Origin: Sinorhizobium sp. B11
GTDB taxonomy: Bacteria > Pseudomonadota > Alphaproteobacteria > Rhizobiales > Rhizobiaceae
Direction: 5' to 3'
DNA length: 64,000 bases
NCBI GenBank assembly: GCA_039725955.1
Contig: CP091034.1
Coordinates: 3,100,001-3,164,000, forward strand
In this document: in pieces, positions 42,269 to 51,629 of the stretch
Position numbering within the stretch: position 1 is the first letter of the stretch
How the letters are laid out: every line of letters begins with the position of its first letter
Notes under the pieces: generated by a model
What the model saw: only the letters and a program-made list of their open reading frames with translations
Database searches by the model: none
What the model was told of the DNA's origin: nothing
Position numbers and translations under genes: made by a program

Positions 42269-42652
42269 TCAGCGGCGCAGGAGCGGGCAGCCGCGAACGT
42301 TGCCGAAAGTCATCTCGCTCGGGCCGCGGCGGCTCCAGCCCTGCACGATGACACGGCGCGGCGTGATATCAACGACGCGCGTACGGCGCAGGCCGTAATC
42401 CTCGGCGATGTTTGCAGCGATGCGCGGATCGCAGCCGCCGCGGGGCGGACGCCCGTAACCCGGCGGAGGCAGAGGCGGACGGCCATAACCCGGCGGCGGT
42501 GGCGGCGGACGACGCCAATCCGGCGGGGGCGGCCCACGGTCCGGTTCACCGATAATGATATTTACCTGTGCTGCAGCCGGCGCAACGGTGCCGGCCAGCG
42601 CAGCGGCGGCAAGAAGGGCGGCAAGCCCGGCCTTCGCCATAAACTGCATCAT
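42269..42652 (-). CDS. Small secreted proline-rich RGCP protein
   Basis: 127 residues. A signal peptide (MMQFMAKAGLAALLAAAALA, cleaved near AAA-QV) is followed by a proline/glycine-rich repeat region (PPPPPPGYGRPPLPPPGYGR) and a C-terminal domain with GCDPRIAANIAEDYGLRR, DITPRRVIVQGW and NVRGCPLLRR. A pair of conserved cysteines probably forms a disulfide. GAGGA 8 bases upstream supports the ATG at 42652. It is a paralogue of the next gene. Confidence 0.8.
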   Translation of the reverse strand: MMQFMAKAGLAALLAAAALAGTVAPAAAQVNIIIGEPDRGPPPPDWRRPPPPPPGYGRPPLPPPGYGRPPRGGCDPRIAANIAEDYGLRRTRVVDITPRRVIVQGWSRRGPSEMTFGNVRGCPLLRR

Positions 42653-42818
42653 AAAAAAGATCCTCATGGTTGATAGCCACGCTGGCAACTGCCGGAGCCT
42701 ATTTCGGAATCACTTGCATACAGTTCCGAGAGAAGACGGGCGAAAGCATCGCGGTCAAGGCAAAACAGGCGGAGGCGAGGTTTTCCTGCTTCAAGTTCCC
42801 CTGCCCCCGGTCCACCGA

Positions 42819-43124
42819 TCAGCGATACATGAGCGGGCAGCCGCGCACGTTGGCGAAGGTCATGCGATCCCAGCCACGGCGGTCACGACCGGCAACGACG
42901 ACCCGGCGCGGTGTTATGGTTGAAATGCGCACATCGCGCAAACCGGAATAGCGGGCTTTGCGGATAGCCTGCATCGGCGAGCAGCCGCGAACCGGCGGGC
43001 GATTATACTGCGCCTTGACGATGAAATCGGACTGCGGCGCGGCGAAAGCGGCGGAGCCGGCAAAAGGAATGGAACTCAGGGCAAGCAGTGCGGCAAGCGA
43101 AGCCTTGGCAAGGAAATGCGACAT
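42819..43124 (-). CDS. Small secreted RGCP protein (paralogue)
   Basis: 101 residues. The signal peptide (MSHFLAKASLAALLALSSIP, cleaved near AFA-AP) is followed directly by the C-terminal domain shared with the neighbour: RGCSPMQAIRKARYSGLRDV, then TITPRRVVVAGRDRRG and NVRGCPLMYR. It lacks the proline-rich linker. GAGGAG lies upstream. It is a tandem duplicate lying 166 bases upstream of its partner on the same strand; function unknown. Confidence 0.8.
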   Translation of the reverse strand: MSHFLAKASLAALLALSSIPFAGSAAFAAPQSDFIVKAQYNRPPVRGCSPMQAIRKARYSGLRDVRISTITPRRVVVAGRDRRGWDRMTFANVRGCPLMYR

Positions 43125-43306
43125 TCGGGTTTGTCTCCTCGTGGTGTTTCCTCAATCTCCCTTTTGGGATTGTCTCGAGACTAAACGCATGAAGCTGAAT
43201 GCTGTTCGAACCGGCCATTCAGTTGGCATTCAGGACGGTTAACGGCGCAGAACCAATGCCCGGCAAAGCGGCGCCGTCGCTTTCGTCCCGGAATGCGCAA
43301 GCCAAT

Positions 43307-43729
43307 CTACGGGCCGAGATGCAGGATCACGTCGCGCCGATGCGGGCGATCACGGTGTTCGAAGAGATAGATGCCTTGCCAGGTGCCTAGCATCAGCCGG
43401 CCGTTGCCGACGGGAATGCCGATCGAAACCTGGTTCAGCGCCGCCTTTATGTGGGCCGGCATGTCGTCCGGCCCCTCGCTCGTATGGATGACCCATCGCA
43501 TCGATGGGTCGGATGATGGCGGCACGAGGCGGCGGAAAAAATTGTTGAGGTCCGTCTTCACGTCAGGGTCGGCATTTTCCTGCACGAGCAGCGAACAGGA
43601 GGTATGGCGCACGAAGACAGTCAGCAACCCCTCGTCCATGCCGGACTGTCGCACGAAGGCATTAGCCTGATCGGTGAATTCGTAGAGGCCCTGACCGCGG
43701 GTGGATAGTGTAAGCATCGTCTGGGGCAA
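43307..43729 (-). CDS. YjbQ/UPF0047 secondary thiamine-phosphate synthase-like protein
   Basis: 140 residues. UPF0047 motifs are clear: VFVRHTSCSLLVQENADPDV (His and Cys of the site), MRWVIHTSEGPDDMPAHIKA and GTWQGIYLFEHRDRPHRR. E. coli YjbQ has weak thiamine-phosphate synthase activity, though its main role is unsettled. The frame begins at a TTG (43729) with GGAG upstream; an ATG lies four codons in. It is a monocistronic gene. Confidence 0.87.
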   Translation of the reverse strand: MPQTMLTLSTRGQGLYEFTDQANAFVRQSGMDEGLLTVFVRHTSCSLLVQENADPDVKTDLNNFFRRLVPPSSDPSMRWVIHTSEGPDDMPAHIKAALNQVSIGIPVGNGRLMLGTWQGIYLFEHRDRPHRRDVILHLGP

Positions 43730-43803
43730 GGCGGTCTCCGTCGCAGATTGTCTCTCGCGAGGTGGCGTGCCTTGCCCCCGAAGTCAATGCCGCATCTCTG
43801 AGG

Positions 43804-44157
43804 TTACAGCCGCAGCAGTTCCTCGAAGCCGCCATAGATCATGCGCTTGCCGTCAAAAGGCATCTGCCACTTGTCGCTGGAAAGGCGTGGATCGGCCATT
43901 ACCTTGGCATTGACCTCGTCGCGCTGCTGTTTGGACTTGTAGAGGATCCAGGAAAAGACCACGACCTCGTCATCCTTGGCCATCACGGCGCGTGGAAACG
44001 AGGTCAGCTCACCATAGGGCACGTCGTTGCCGAGGCATTCGACATATTCAAGCGCGCCGTATTCCTTCCAGATCGATCCGGCATAGGCAGAGAATTCCTT
44101 GTAGGCATCGACATTCCCGCGGGGAACGGCGACGATGAAACCATCAACATAGGACAT
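43804..44157 (-). CDS. DUF1428 protein
   Basis: 117 residues, MSYVDGFIVAVPRGNVDAYK at the start and WQMPFDGKRMIYGGFEELLRL-like end, both characteristic of DUF1428 (dimeric alpha/beta ferredoxin-like fold). Soluble, without a known activity. AGGGAG lies just upstream of the ATG. Confidence 0.87.
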   Translation of the reverse strand: MSYVDGFIVAVPRGNVDAYKEFSAYAGSIWKEYGALEYVECLGNDVPYGELTSFPRAVMAKDDEVVVFSWILYKSKQQRDEVNAKVMADPRLSSDKWQMPFDGKRMIYGGFEELLRL

Positions 44158-44263
44158 TGCAGATCTCCCTTCGTTTTAACGTCCGAAGGACGTTCGACGC
44201 CGGCGGCATCCGACATGGGCGCGTCAATTAATGCCCACGGCCTATGCGGCAAGGAGACAGGGC

Positions 44264-45487
44264 CTAACCCTGAAGGGTCTTCACCTTGAGGAGATCCGGG
44301 AAAAGCCGCGTCCACAGGAGCACGACGGCAATCGTACCGACCCCGCCAACGATGCCGGCCACCACCGGGCCGATCACGCCGGCAAGCATGCCGGACTCGA
44401 ATTCACCGAGCTGGTTGGATGTGCCTATGAAGAGCGAATTCACGGCATTGACGCGGCCACGCATCTCGTCAGGCGTCAGAAGCTGCACGAGAGAGCTTCG
44501 CACGACGACGCTGACCGTGTCGGACGCACCGACGACGAGCAGCGCGATGACGGAGACCGCTATATTGGTCGAGAGCGAGAAGACGATTGTGGCGACACCA
44601 AAGACTGCCACTGCCATCATCATCTTGCGGCCGACATCCGATGTCAGCGGCCGGCGGGCCAGCACGATGGACATGGCAAGCGCACCGATCGCTGGTGCCG
44701 CCCGCAGCAGGCCAAGGCCCCACGGGCCGGCATGGAGAATATCGCGTGCAAACATCGGCAGCAGGGCCGTCGCGCCCCCGAGCAGCACTGCGAACAGATC
44801 AAGTGAGATGGTGCCGAGCATCACCGGTCGGCTGCGGATGAAGGAAACGCCGGCGAAGACGGACGTAAGTGTTACCGGCTCGCGTTTCGAAGGCGTCCAC
44901 TGCATGCGGATCGAAATCACATTGAAGCTCGCCACTGCAAAAAGCACGGCTGCGACCGCGAAGGGCGCAATGGGGCTCACGCCATAGAGAAGGCCACCGA
45001 GCGAGGGGCCGATGATCAGCGCCGTCTGCATCATCGAGGTCGACGTGGCAACGGCTCTCTGCAGCATCGAAACCGGCACGATACTGGGCAGGAGCGCCGC
45101 CATGGTCGGCCGCTCGAAGGCGACAACGGCGCCCATGATGGTGACCGCGACCAAAATTCCGGCCGGTGTCAGCCATTGCTGCCAGGTTGCGATAGCCAGA
45201 ACCAGCGAGGTAACAGCCTCGATCAACTGACAGGCAAGCCCGATCCGCCGGCGATCGAACCGGTCGGCGACATGACCGACGACAAAGGTCAGCACGGCCA
45301 TCGGCAGAAACTGGCAGAAACCGACGAGCGCGAGCGCGAAGGCGCTATGCGTCTGATCGTAGATCATCCATCCCATGGCGATCGCCACGGACTGGAAGGA
45401 AAGTGAGGAAAAGACCCGGGAGGCGGCGAAGTTCAGATAGCCGGGATGGCGCAGAACGCTTTCCCGCTCTTTCACTGGTATGTCCAT
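44264..45487 (-). CDS. MFS transporter (EntS-like)
   Basis: 407 residues with 12 predicted membrane segments. The intracellular loop motif GHVADRFDRRRIG between helices 2 and 3 and the start LRHPGYLNFAASRVFSSLSF fit the MFS_3/EntS group, some of which export siderophores. The substrate is unknown. It is separate from its neighbours and carries no local regulator. Confidence 0.87.
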   Translation of the reverse strand: MDIPVKERESVLRHPGYLNFAASRVFSSLSFQSVAIAMGWMIYDQTHSAFALALVGFCQFLPMAVLTFVVGHVADRFDRRRIGLACQLIEAVTSLVLAIATWQQWLTPAGILVAVTIMGAVVAFERPTMAALLPSIVPVSMLQRAVATSTSMMQTALIIGPSLGGLLYGVSPIAPFAVAAVLFAVASFNVISIRMQWTPSKREPVTLTSVFAGVSFIRSRPVMLGTISLDLFAVLLGGATALLPMFARDILHAGPWGLGLLRAAPAIGALAMSIVLARRPLTSDVGRKMMMAVAVFGVATIVFSLSTNIAVSVIALLVVGASDTVSVVVRSSLVQLLTPDEMRGRVNAVNSLFIGTSNQLGEFESGMLAGVIGPVVAGIVGGVGTIAVVLLWTRLFPDLLKVKTLQG

Positions 45488-45610
45488 GGTTCAGTCACCG
45501 GCCTGCGGCCAAGCCACAGGCGCCTATAGGAATCTTATAAGAGCGGAACGGTGTTCTGCCTGAAAGTGATCCATGTCAACCGCAATAAGCTCCGATGCGC
45601 AATTGCCGCA

Positions 45611-46267
45611 TCAAGTCGAGCGCGGACAGCAGCCGACCATCTGGCACGCCGCAGTATGGAGCTGGTCGCGCATATCGAGCAGCCACATGGTCTCTTCCAT
45701 GACGTCAAGGATTGCCATACGCAAATCCGGACCAATGAGAGCGAGCAGCTCATTTTGCGAACTGCCTAAGGTCGCTGCACCACCAAGAAGATTCCTCATC
45801 TGCTCGACAGTGGGGGCCGTCGAAATCTCGACCCTATCCAGAATGTCGGGAGATGGAATGCCCATCCAGGAAAGTGCGGATGCGACCAGCAGCTTGGAAA
45901 GCGCTCGGCACAGAGGACAGGACAATTCCTCGGATGTATCGACGATCTTCCGCTTGAAGCAGGCGATCGTCGCCCGGACCTTGCTGTTGACGGCTGCAAA
46001 CATGCCTACAGCAATCCTGCGAGTAGCGTCGACCGGTCTTAATATGTAGACCCTTTGCCGGCTCCGGAGGGATGTGGCGGCGCTATTTTCTTCACTGAAA
46101 CCCTGAACAAGGAAATCACCCCTTCCCGCCAGTATTTCCAGCAGGATCAGAACATATCCGTCACTGCGAAAGACATCGAACTCAAAATTGAAAGAACCAT
46201 CGCCGATGCTCTCTACGATGCGGATATCCAATACTTCGGAACGAAGCTCCACCTGGTCGAGTTTCAT
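45611..46267 (-). CDS. Hypothetical protein
   Basis: 218 residues from MKLDQVELRSEVLDIRIVES, soluble, with four cysteines in or near CPLCRALSKL and the C-terminal CQMVGCCPRS. No family was recognised. A longer frame starts at 46330, but its extra 21 residues look non-coding. Codon use is less GC-biased than its neighbours, a sign of possible transfer. Confidence 0.6.
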   Translation of the reverse strand: MKLDQVELRSEVLDIRIVESIGDGSFNFEFDVFRSDGYVLILLEILAGRGDFLVQGFSEENSAATSLRSRQRVYILRPVDATRRIAVGMFAAVNSKVRATIACFKRKIVDTSEELSCPLCRALSKLLVASALSWMGIPSPDILDRVEISTAPTVEQMRNLLGGAATLGSSQNELLALIGPDLRMAILDVMEETMWLLDMRDQLHTAACQMVGCCPRST

Positions 46268-46404
46268 AAGGCCCCCGGGTCTGCAATACCCCGCGCGCGG
46301 CAAAGATACTGCAACCTGAAGGGTATTCATATTAACCCAATACGCTTACGCATCCATCGTCATTTGACTGATGCGTAGGTCATAGGTGGAAGTCTGGTTA
46401 TACC

Positions 46405-46803
46405 TTAGAACTGGCCTGCTTCGGGCGACGGCAGCTCTTCAATGGAATCGACCCTGTCAGGGTAAAAGGCCAAATGGTCCTTGATGTTGGCTACGGCGGG
46501 ATTGGGCGCCTCGTAGGTCCAGATCGCATTCTTCGAACGCTCGCCGCCATCACGAATGCTGTAATAGGAGGCATCTCCCTTATAGGGGCAATGGCTCTCG
46601 TGCTCGGTGCGCTCCAGCAGCGACATATCCACATCCTTGCGTGGAATATACTGCACCGGCGGATAGGAAGCCTCGCGCAGGGTCAGCGCATCATGCGTAT
46701 CCGCGATCACGCGCCCGCCGAGCTTGACGACGACACGGGAGGGATTGTGTTCGACGGTGATCGGATGATCCGGCCCGGGAATCTTAATCGGCTTGCCTGA
46801 CAT
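46405..46803 (-). CDS. DUF427 domain protein
   Basis: 132 residues from MSGKPIKIPGPDHPITVEHN. DUF427 features: VVVKLGGRVIADTHDALTLR, YPPVQYIPRKDVDMSLL, the CPYKGDASYYSI motif and IWTYEAPNPAVANIKDHLAF near the end. GGAG nine bases upstream supports this ATG over longer frames. The function of the family is unknown. Confidence 0.87.
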   Translation of the reverse strand: MSGKPIKIPGPDHPITVEHNPSRVVVKLGGRVIADTHDALTLREASYPPVQYIPRKDVDMSLLERTEHESHCPYKGDASYYSIRDGGERSKNAIWTYEAPNPAVANIKDHLAFYPDRVDSIEELPSPEAGQF

Positions 46804-46980
46804 GGACGTCATCTCCGGATTGATATCTCTCCGAAAGAGATAGGGTGTGCAAGCGACCATCCCAAGAGGCTGCGCGACCATTCTCGTTCGGCCGATTTCA
46901 TAAGCCGCAGATGTGCGCATCGACGATGCGGAAAGAGCCGCGGAGACGTTGACCTCCGCGGCTTGTGATCTGCTATCTGC

Positions 46981-47916
46981 TTACCAGCGGTCGAGGCCGA
47001 GCAGCTTGCGGCCGAGCGGCGTCAGCTCGGCGGTCTTGGCATTGTGCTTTTCCCATTCGCGCGGATCGCCGGGGAAGGCATCGCGCTTCGGATGATCGAG
47101 CTCCCGCCACAGGCGGATGCGCTCTTCGCGCTCTTCGGCGTTATCGTATTCGGCCGGATGCATGGAGATATATTGCGCCATGCGCACACGGTTCTCCGCA
47201 TGGTTCGGGCGAACGCCATGGGCGAGCAGCGAGTTGAAGATCATCAGGTCACCCGGCTCCATGTCGATATTGACAGTTGAAAGGCCGGTCATATCAGGAT
47301 GCATCGGATCGCGGTCCTCGGGCTGCGTCTTCACCCATTCGTCGAAATGTTCGAAGAGATAGGGTACGCACTGGAAGCCGCCGACATCGCCGTCCTGCTT
47401 CTTCAGGCTCAGGACTGCCTGCACGCCGATCGGCATCGGTCGGATGGACGTATCGACATCCCAGTGGATGAAGCCGTTGGGATTGCCCTTGACCTTCTTC
47501 GGCGGGTTGAGATTGGCGCGGTCGATCGTCACCCACAGGTCTTCGCGGTCCCAGATATCGACGAAGACGTCATAGACGCGCTTCTCCATCCGGTTATCCC
47601 ACATTGCCTGGTGATTATAGATTTCCAGCATGCCGGTATTGTTGAGCTCTTTCATCTTGTGCTCACGGCGCTGCGGCGCATACCAGGTGGAGGAATCGTT
47701 CGGATCCTTCTCGTCAAAACGCCAGAGCACCTCCGCAAGCCGCTCGACATTGGCTGCAGGAACGGCCTGGCGAACGATGACATAGCCCTTCGTCGTCCAG
47801 TGCTGCCAGTCCGCTTCCGAGAGCACGCGCAGCGGCAGTCTCTTCTTGATGTCCTTGAGCTGCGTGGTGACCGACGAGGCCGTCGGATGAGCGTCGCGTT
47901 TCACTGCCAGTTCCAT
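46981..47916 (-). CDS. Phytanoyl-CoA dioxygenase (PhyH) family protein
   Basis: 311 residues, Fe(II)/2-oxoglutarate-dependent oxygenase fold. The metal triad is visible as H-x-D in FIHWDVDTS (about residue 150) and the distal His in LLAHGVRPNH, followed by the 2-oxoglutarate-binding Arg (RVRMAQYISM). Substrates in this family range from lipids to small metabolites. It is divergent from an AraC-type regulator, which probably controls it. Confidence 0.85.
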   Translation of the reverse strand: MELAVKRDAHPTASSVTTQLKDIKKRLPLRVLSEADWQHWTTKGYVIVRQAVPAANVERLAEVLWRFDEKDPNDSSTWYAPQRREHKMKELNNTGMLEIYNHQAMWDNRMEKRVYDVFVDIWDREDLWVTIDRANLNPPKKVKGNPNGFIHWDVDTSIRPMPIGVQAVLSLKKQDGDVGGFQCVPYLFEHFDEWVKTQPEDRDPMHPDMTGLSTVNIDMEPGDLMIFNSLLAHGVRPNHAENRVRMAQYISMHPAEYDNAEEREERIRLWRELDHPKRDAFPGDPREWEKHNAKTAELTPLGRKLLGLDRW

Positions 47917-48051
47917 GAGATCCTCCCATCATTTGATCCATTCCTGTTGTTTCAGGCGATGGAGAGAGTGTAGCGGCTCGTCGCAACTCATGTTGTGTCA
48001 GCTTGGCAAAATATGATACTATTCTGGCGTCAATTATCTGAGAGGCGCTTG

Positions 48052-48915
48052 ATGAGGCCGTATCTCGAAATCCTGCCACGCCACGCCGACAGCTCCTGGA
48101 GCATGCTGAACCGGCGGCTGGATGACGCGATCCCCTTCCAGTGGCACCACCACCCCGAATTCGAGCTGACGCTGACGCTGAACTCCATCGGCCAGCGCTT
48201 CATCGGCGATCACACGGGGGAATATGAGGACGGCGACCTCGTGCTCGTCGGGCCGAACCTGCCACACACCTGGGTATCGCGGGCCAAATACGACGAGGCA
48301 AACCCGCATATCGCCCTCGTGCTCTGGTTCCACCCGGACTGGATGCGGCAAATGACATCAGGCGCGGTGGAACTGCGCCCCGTCGAAGCAATGCTTGCTC
48401 GTGCAGATCGCGGCTTGCACTTCTCGAAGGAAGCGGCCGCTGCCGTCCGCAGCAATATCGAAGCCATCTTCGCAAAGCCCCCGGCCGAACGGCTGCTCTT
48501 GCTCTTTAACATCCTCGGCGCCATTGCCGCAGACCGGCAGGCATCTCCGCTTGCCAGTACACCCGGCCAAAGCCGTGAGTTGCAGGAGAGCCGTGAACGG
48601 ATCGACAGGGTGCTTACTCATGTGCATCTGAACTATGCCCGCACGATCGCGCTGGAAGAACTTGCCGATATAGCTGCCCTCAGCGTCTCGGGCCTGCACA
48701 GGCTCTTCCGCCGCCATACCGGCACCACCTTCTCGGACTACCTGATCCGCATGCGCATCGGCGATGCCTGCGCCCGCCTTTCGGCCACGGTCCAGCCCGT
48801 CGGCCATATCGCCGATGCCGTCGGCTATAGTTCGCTTGCCAATTTCAACAGGCAGTTCAGGACGCAAACCGGAATGACGCCGCGGCAATACCGCAACGTC
48901 TTCCGCCCCGCTTAA
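48052..48915 (+). CDS. AraC-family regulator
   Basis: 287 residues. An N-terminal cupin sensor domain (WHHHPEFELTLTLNSIGQRF; DGDLVLVGPNLPHTW) precedes the C-terminal double helix-turn-helix (IALEELADIAALSVSGLHRL; VGHIADAVGYSSLANFNRQF, then TGMTPRQYR). GAGAGG precedes the ATG at 48052. It is divergent from the PhyH gene. Its TAA overlaps the stop of the convergent EamA gene (TTAA). Confidence 0.88.
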   Translation: MRPYLEILPRHADSSWSMLNRRLDDAIPFQWHHHPEFELTLTLNSIGQRFIGDHTGEYEDGDLVLVGPNLPHTWVSRAKYDEANPHIALVLWFHPDWMRQMTSGAVELRPVEAMLARADRGLHFSKEAAAAVRSNIEAIFAKPPAERLLLLFNILGAIAADRQASPLASTPGQSRELQESRERIDRVLTHVHLNYARTIALEELADIAALSVSGLHRLFRRHTGTTFSDYLIRMRIGDACARLSATVQPVGHIADAVGYSSLANFNRQFRTQTGMTPRQYRNVFRPA

Positions 48916-49799
48916 ACCTTGGCCGTTCGCCGCAGGCTGGCGAGGCCAAGGCCTATGACCGCGGCCAGAACGCAGGCAATCCCGAAAATCTGGTTGGAAC
49001 CAACCGCCTCTCCAAGAACCAGGAAGGCAAAAATGACGGCTGTTGCCGGCGCAACAGCCGTAAACAGAGAGGCCTCCGCGCCACTGACGCGCTCCGCTCC
49101 CGCATACCAGAGGATGAAGCCGCCGACAGTCGGCACCAGCGCGTAATAGACGACCGCAAGCAGAGCGGGCTGCGAGGCGATGCCGATATCATGATGCTCA
49201 AACAAGGCGGGCACACCCGCAACGACGAAGCCGATGGCCGTCATCAGCGCCGACTGCGTCAATGGCGGGATCGACGTGCCAAGCCGCTTGTTGAGCAGGA
49301 TGAACAGCCCCTCGCAGATGACCGCGCCGAAAATCAGCATGTCACCGACGAGAGACCCGCTGCCGGCAGCCGGCGAGAAGGCAATGGAAAAGACGCCGGC
49401 TGCAGCCAGCCCGATTGCCAGAAGCAGGAAGCGCTGCGGCCTCTCGCCAAGCACGAGAATGGAGATTGCCGCCGAGACGACCGGCAGCGTGCCGATGATG
49501 ACGCCGGCATTGGCCGCCGATGTCAGCGACAGGCCCGAAATCAACAGCGTCGTGTAGCCCACGCTCCCAGCACCGGCCTGCGTGACGAGGATCAGCCAAT
49601 CCCGTCCGGAAAGCCGTAACAGCCGCGATCCTGTCCATCGCATCAGGAAGAGGAAGAAGGGAAAGGCCACCGCAAAACGCAGGGCCGTCGCCGTAAAAGG
49701 CGGCAATCCGGAAGCAATGACCTTGCTGGCGACAACGGTACTGCCGACCGTCGTCATGGCCAATGTGAGATAGATATAACCTTGAAATTCCCTGCTCAT
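48912..49799 (-). CDS. EamA/DMT-family transporter
   Basis: 295 residues starting MSREFQGYIYLTLAMTTVGS, with ten predicted helices in two EamA repeats (second from about residue 150, GDMLIFGAVICEGLFILLNK). AGGAG supports the start. An AraC-type regulator gene ends upstream, after about 85 bases, on the same strand, and may control it. The exported substrate is unknown. Confidence 0.87.
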   Translation of the reverse strand: MSREFQGYIYLTLAMTTVGSTVVASKVIASGLPPFTATALRFAVAFPFFLFLMRWTGSRLLRLSGRDWLILVTQAGAGSVGYTTLLISGLSLTSAANAGVIIGTLPVVSAAISILVLGERPQRFLLLAIGLAAAGVFSIAFSPAAGSGSLVGDMLIFGAVICEGLFILLNKRLGTSIPPLTQSALMTAIGFVVAGVPALFEHHDIGIASQPALLAVVYYALVPTVGGFILWYAGAERVSGAEASLFTAVAPATAVIFAFLVLGEAVGSNQIFGIACVLAAVIGLGLASLRRTAKV

Positions 49800-49883
49800 C
49801 TGCCGCTCCTTTCGAGACGGGGCAAGCAAACAGGCTGAAAGGCCAGGGGTCTTGAACGAAATTGCAAGGGAACAGGCAAGCGA

Positions 49884-50684
49884 TCAGGAATGCCCGCGCG
49901 CATAGGTGCCGGGCGTCAGGCCATAGCGGGAAACGAAGGCGCGCGTCATATGGCTCTGGTCGGCAAAGCCGCTTTCCGCTGCGGCCTCCGCCAGGGCCGC
50001 ACCACCGGCGATCAGCCGCCGGGCAAGGTGCACGCGGGCCTGAACGTGATAGGCATGCGGCGTGAAACCCGTTGCCCGCGCAAAGGCGCGCAGCACCTGA
50101 AACCGGCTGAGGCCGCTCTCCCGTGCCAGATCGGAAAGCGAGATCTCGCCCGCCGGATCATCATCGATCATGTTACGCGCATGGACAATGGAATGCGGTG
50201 CAATGGCCAGCCCCTCCGTCATCGCGGTTTCCCGCAAGGCATCGGCAATGACCGACAGGAGCAGCTCCTCGCAGCGCATCCCTTCCCCATCCCCGGTCAC
50301 AGCGGAAAACAGCACGCGAAATCGATCAGCGAGCAGCCTGTCGTGAATGACAGGGCGCGGAATTTCCGACCGATTGGTCCCGCCTCCTGCAACCTCGCGC
50401 GCAAGCCCCTCCATCACCGCAGGATCAAAATAGAGAATGCTCCAGGAGCGCGCCTCGCCGATCGGCGCGCCGTCATGAATCTCGTTCGGGTTGACGGTGA
50501 TAAGATCGCCGGCCTCCGCCTCGACCATGCCGCGCCCGCTCAACGATTTCTGCGCCCCGGAAAAGATGAGGCCAATGCCGAACTGCTCATGCGTGTGGCG
50601 CGCGAAACGATGGCCTGATGTCGCCACCACCGCCTCCACGCCGGGCACGGACGAACGCAGCATCCTGAACTGGCTGGCGGCCAT
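49884..50684 (-). CDS. AraC-family regulator
   Basis: 266 residues. The AraC_binding cupin starts at about 20 (ATSGHRFARHTHEQFGIGLI; VEAEAGDLITVNPNEIHDGA). The C-terminal HTH pair is at about 165-262 (ISLSDLARESGLSRFQVLRA; LAEAAAESGFADQSHMTRAF then YGLTPGTY). It lies upstream of the EamA gene on the same strand, a common regulator-exporter arrangement. Confidence 0.88.
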   Translation of the reverse strand: MAASQFRMLRSSVPGVEAVVATSGHRFARHTHEQFGIGLIFSGAQKSLSGRGMVEAEAGDLITVNPNEIHDGAPIGEARSWSILYFDPAVMEGLAREVAGGGTNRSEIPRPVIHDRLLADRFRVLFSAVTGDGEGMRCEELLLSVIADALRETAMTEGLAIAPHSIVHARNMIDDDPAGEISLSDLARESGLSRFQVLRAFARATGFTPHAYHVQARVHLARRLIAGGAALAEAAAESGFADQSHMTRAFVSRYGLTPGTYARGHS

Positions 50685-50784
50685 GGCAAACTCCTTCGCG
50701 CCCGACTGTGCCAGCCGGCAGCGAGCCTAGCAAGCCCAGAATGGGCAGCAGTTTCGCGTGCGGAATTGCGCCAAAACAGGAGTT

Positions 50785-51582
50785 CTAAAAGAACTCATCG
50801 AGGAGCTGATAATAGTCCATCTTCACAGGATCGATGATCGAAAGGCCATAGGCATTGAGAAACAGCCGCACGAATTCCTCGCCAAAATTATAGCCGATGC
50901 TATGGCAGGCGAGCGCGACATCCTGATAGCGGTCGGCAACACCGAGGCGGCAGCAATCGATGTAACCGGCGAATCGACCGCCCGCCGCCATGAAATTCGG
51001 CAGGCACGCATCGCCATGCGTTATAACGAGATTTTCGCTTTCCGGCCGCAGCCGCTGTAATTCGCCGAAGAGGAAGAAGGCGCTCTTGCCGAGCCGCTCC
51101 TCGTCGAAATCCGTTTCGTCGACGACGCCGGCGCGCATGCGCGCTGCAGCGGCCGCGAGGCGCTTCTCCAGCCGATGATCGAACGGACAGGCATTGATAT
51201 CGAAGCTATGGAGCGCACTGAGCGCAGAGGCGAGGATCTCGATGCGCTCTTCAGGCAACAGCGTTGCGGCAGTGACGAGATCCACGCCCGGCAGCGCCGT
51301 CATCAGAAGAAAATTGCGCTCTCCGTCGCTCTCATGGGCAATGACTTCAGGGCAATCGAGGCCCTGGCTGCGAAGCCAGACAAGTCTCTCGGCTTCGTCG
51401 GCGAGCTCGCAAAACGGTCCGGCCTCTTCGACCTTCAGGTAAAGCCCCGGACGCCCTTCGCCCTCCAGACGAAAAACACAGGCCGAGGACCGCCCGAGAG
51501 CGTCCCGCCGCCATTCATAGCCGCCGAGACGGTTCCGGAGCGAGGCCGGCAGCCTGCCATCTTCCTGAAGCCGAACGACCAT
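50785..51582 (-). CDS. Aminoglycoside 3'-phosphotransferase-like protein
   Basis: 265 residues. Kinase motifs: nucleotide-binding lysine in YLKVEEAGP, the catalytic H-G-D-x-x-x-x-N in VITHGDACLPNFMAAGG, and the magnesium-binding Asp in GYIDCCRLGVADRYQDVALA, the form seen in APH(3') enzymes. The C-terminus ends in LLDEFF, also as in APH(3'). It may phosphorylate aminoglycosides or a natural substrate. It stands alone in chromosomal-type sequence, without mobile elements. Confidence 0.88.
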   Translation of the reverse strand: MVVRLQEDGRLPASLRNRLGGYEWRRDALGRSSACVFRLEGEGRPGLYLKVEEAGPFCELADEAERLVWLRSQGLDCPEVIAHESDGERNFLLMTALPGVDLVTAATLLPEERIEILASALSALHSFDINACPFDHRLEKRLAAAAARMRAGVVDETDFDEERLGKSAFFLFGELQRLRPESENLVITHGDACLPNFMAAGGRFAGYIDCCRLGVADRYQDVALACHSIGYNFGEEFVRLFLNAYGLSIIDPVKMDYYQLLDEFF

Positions 51583-51629
51583 GATGATCCCTGGGGGAAA
51601 AGGCTCCGTCGGGAGCTTGGGTGACGGCC

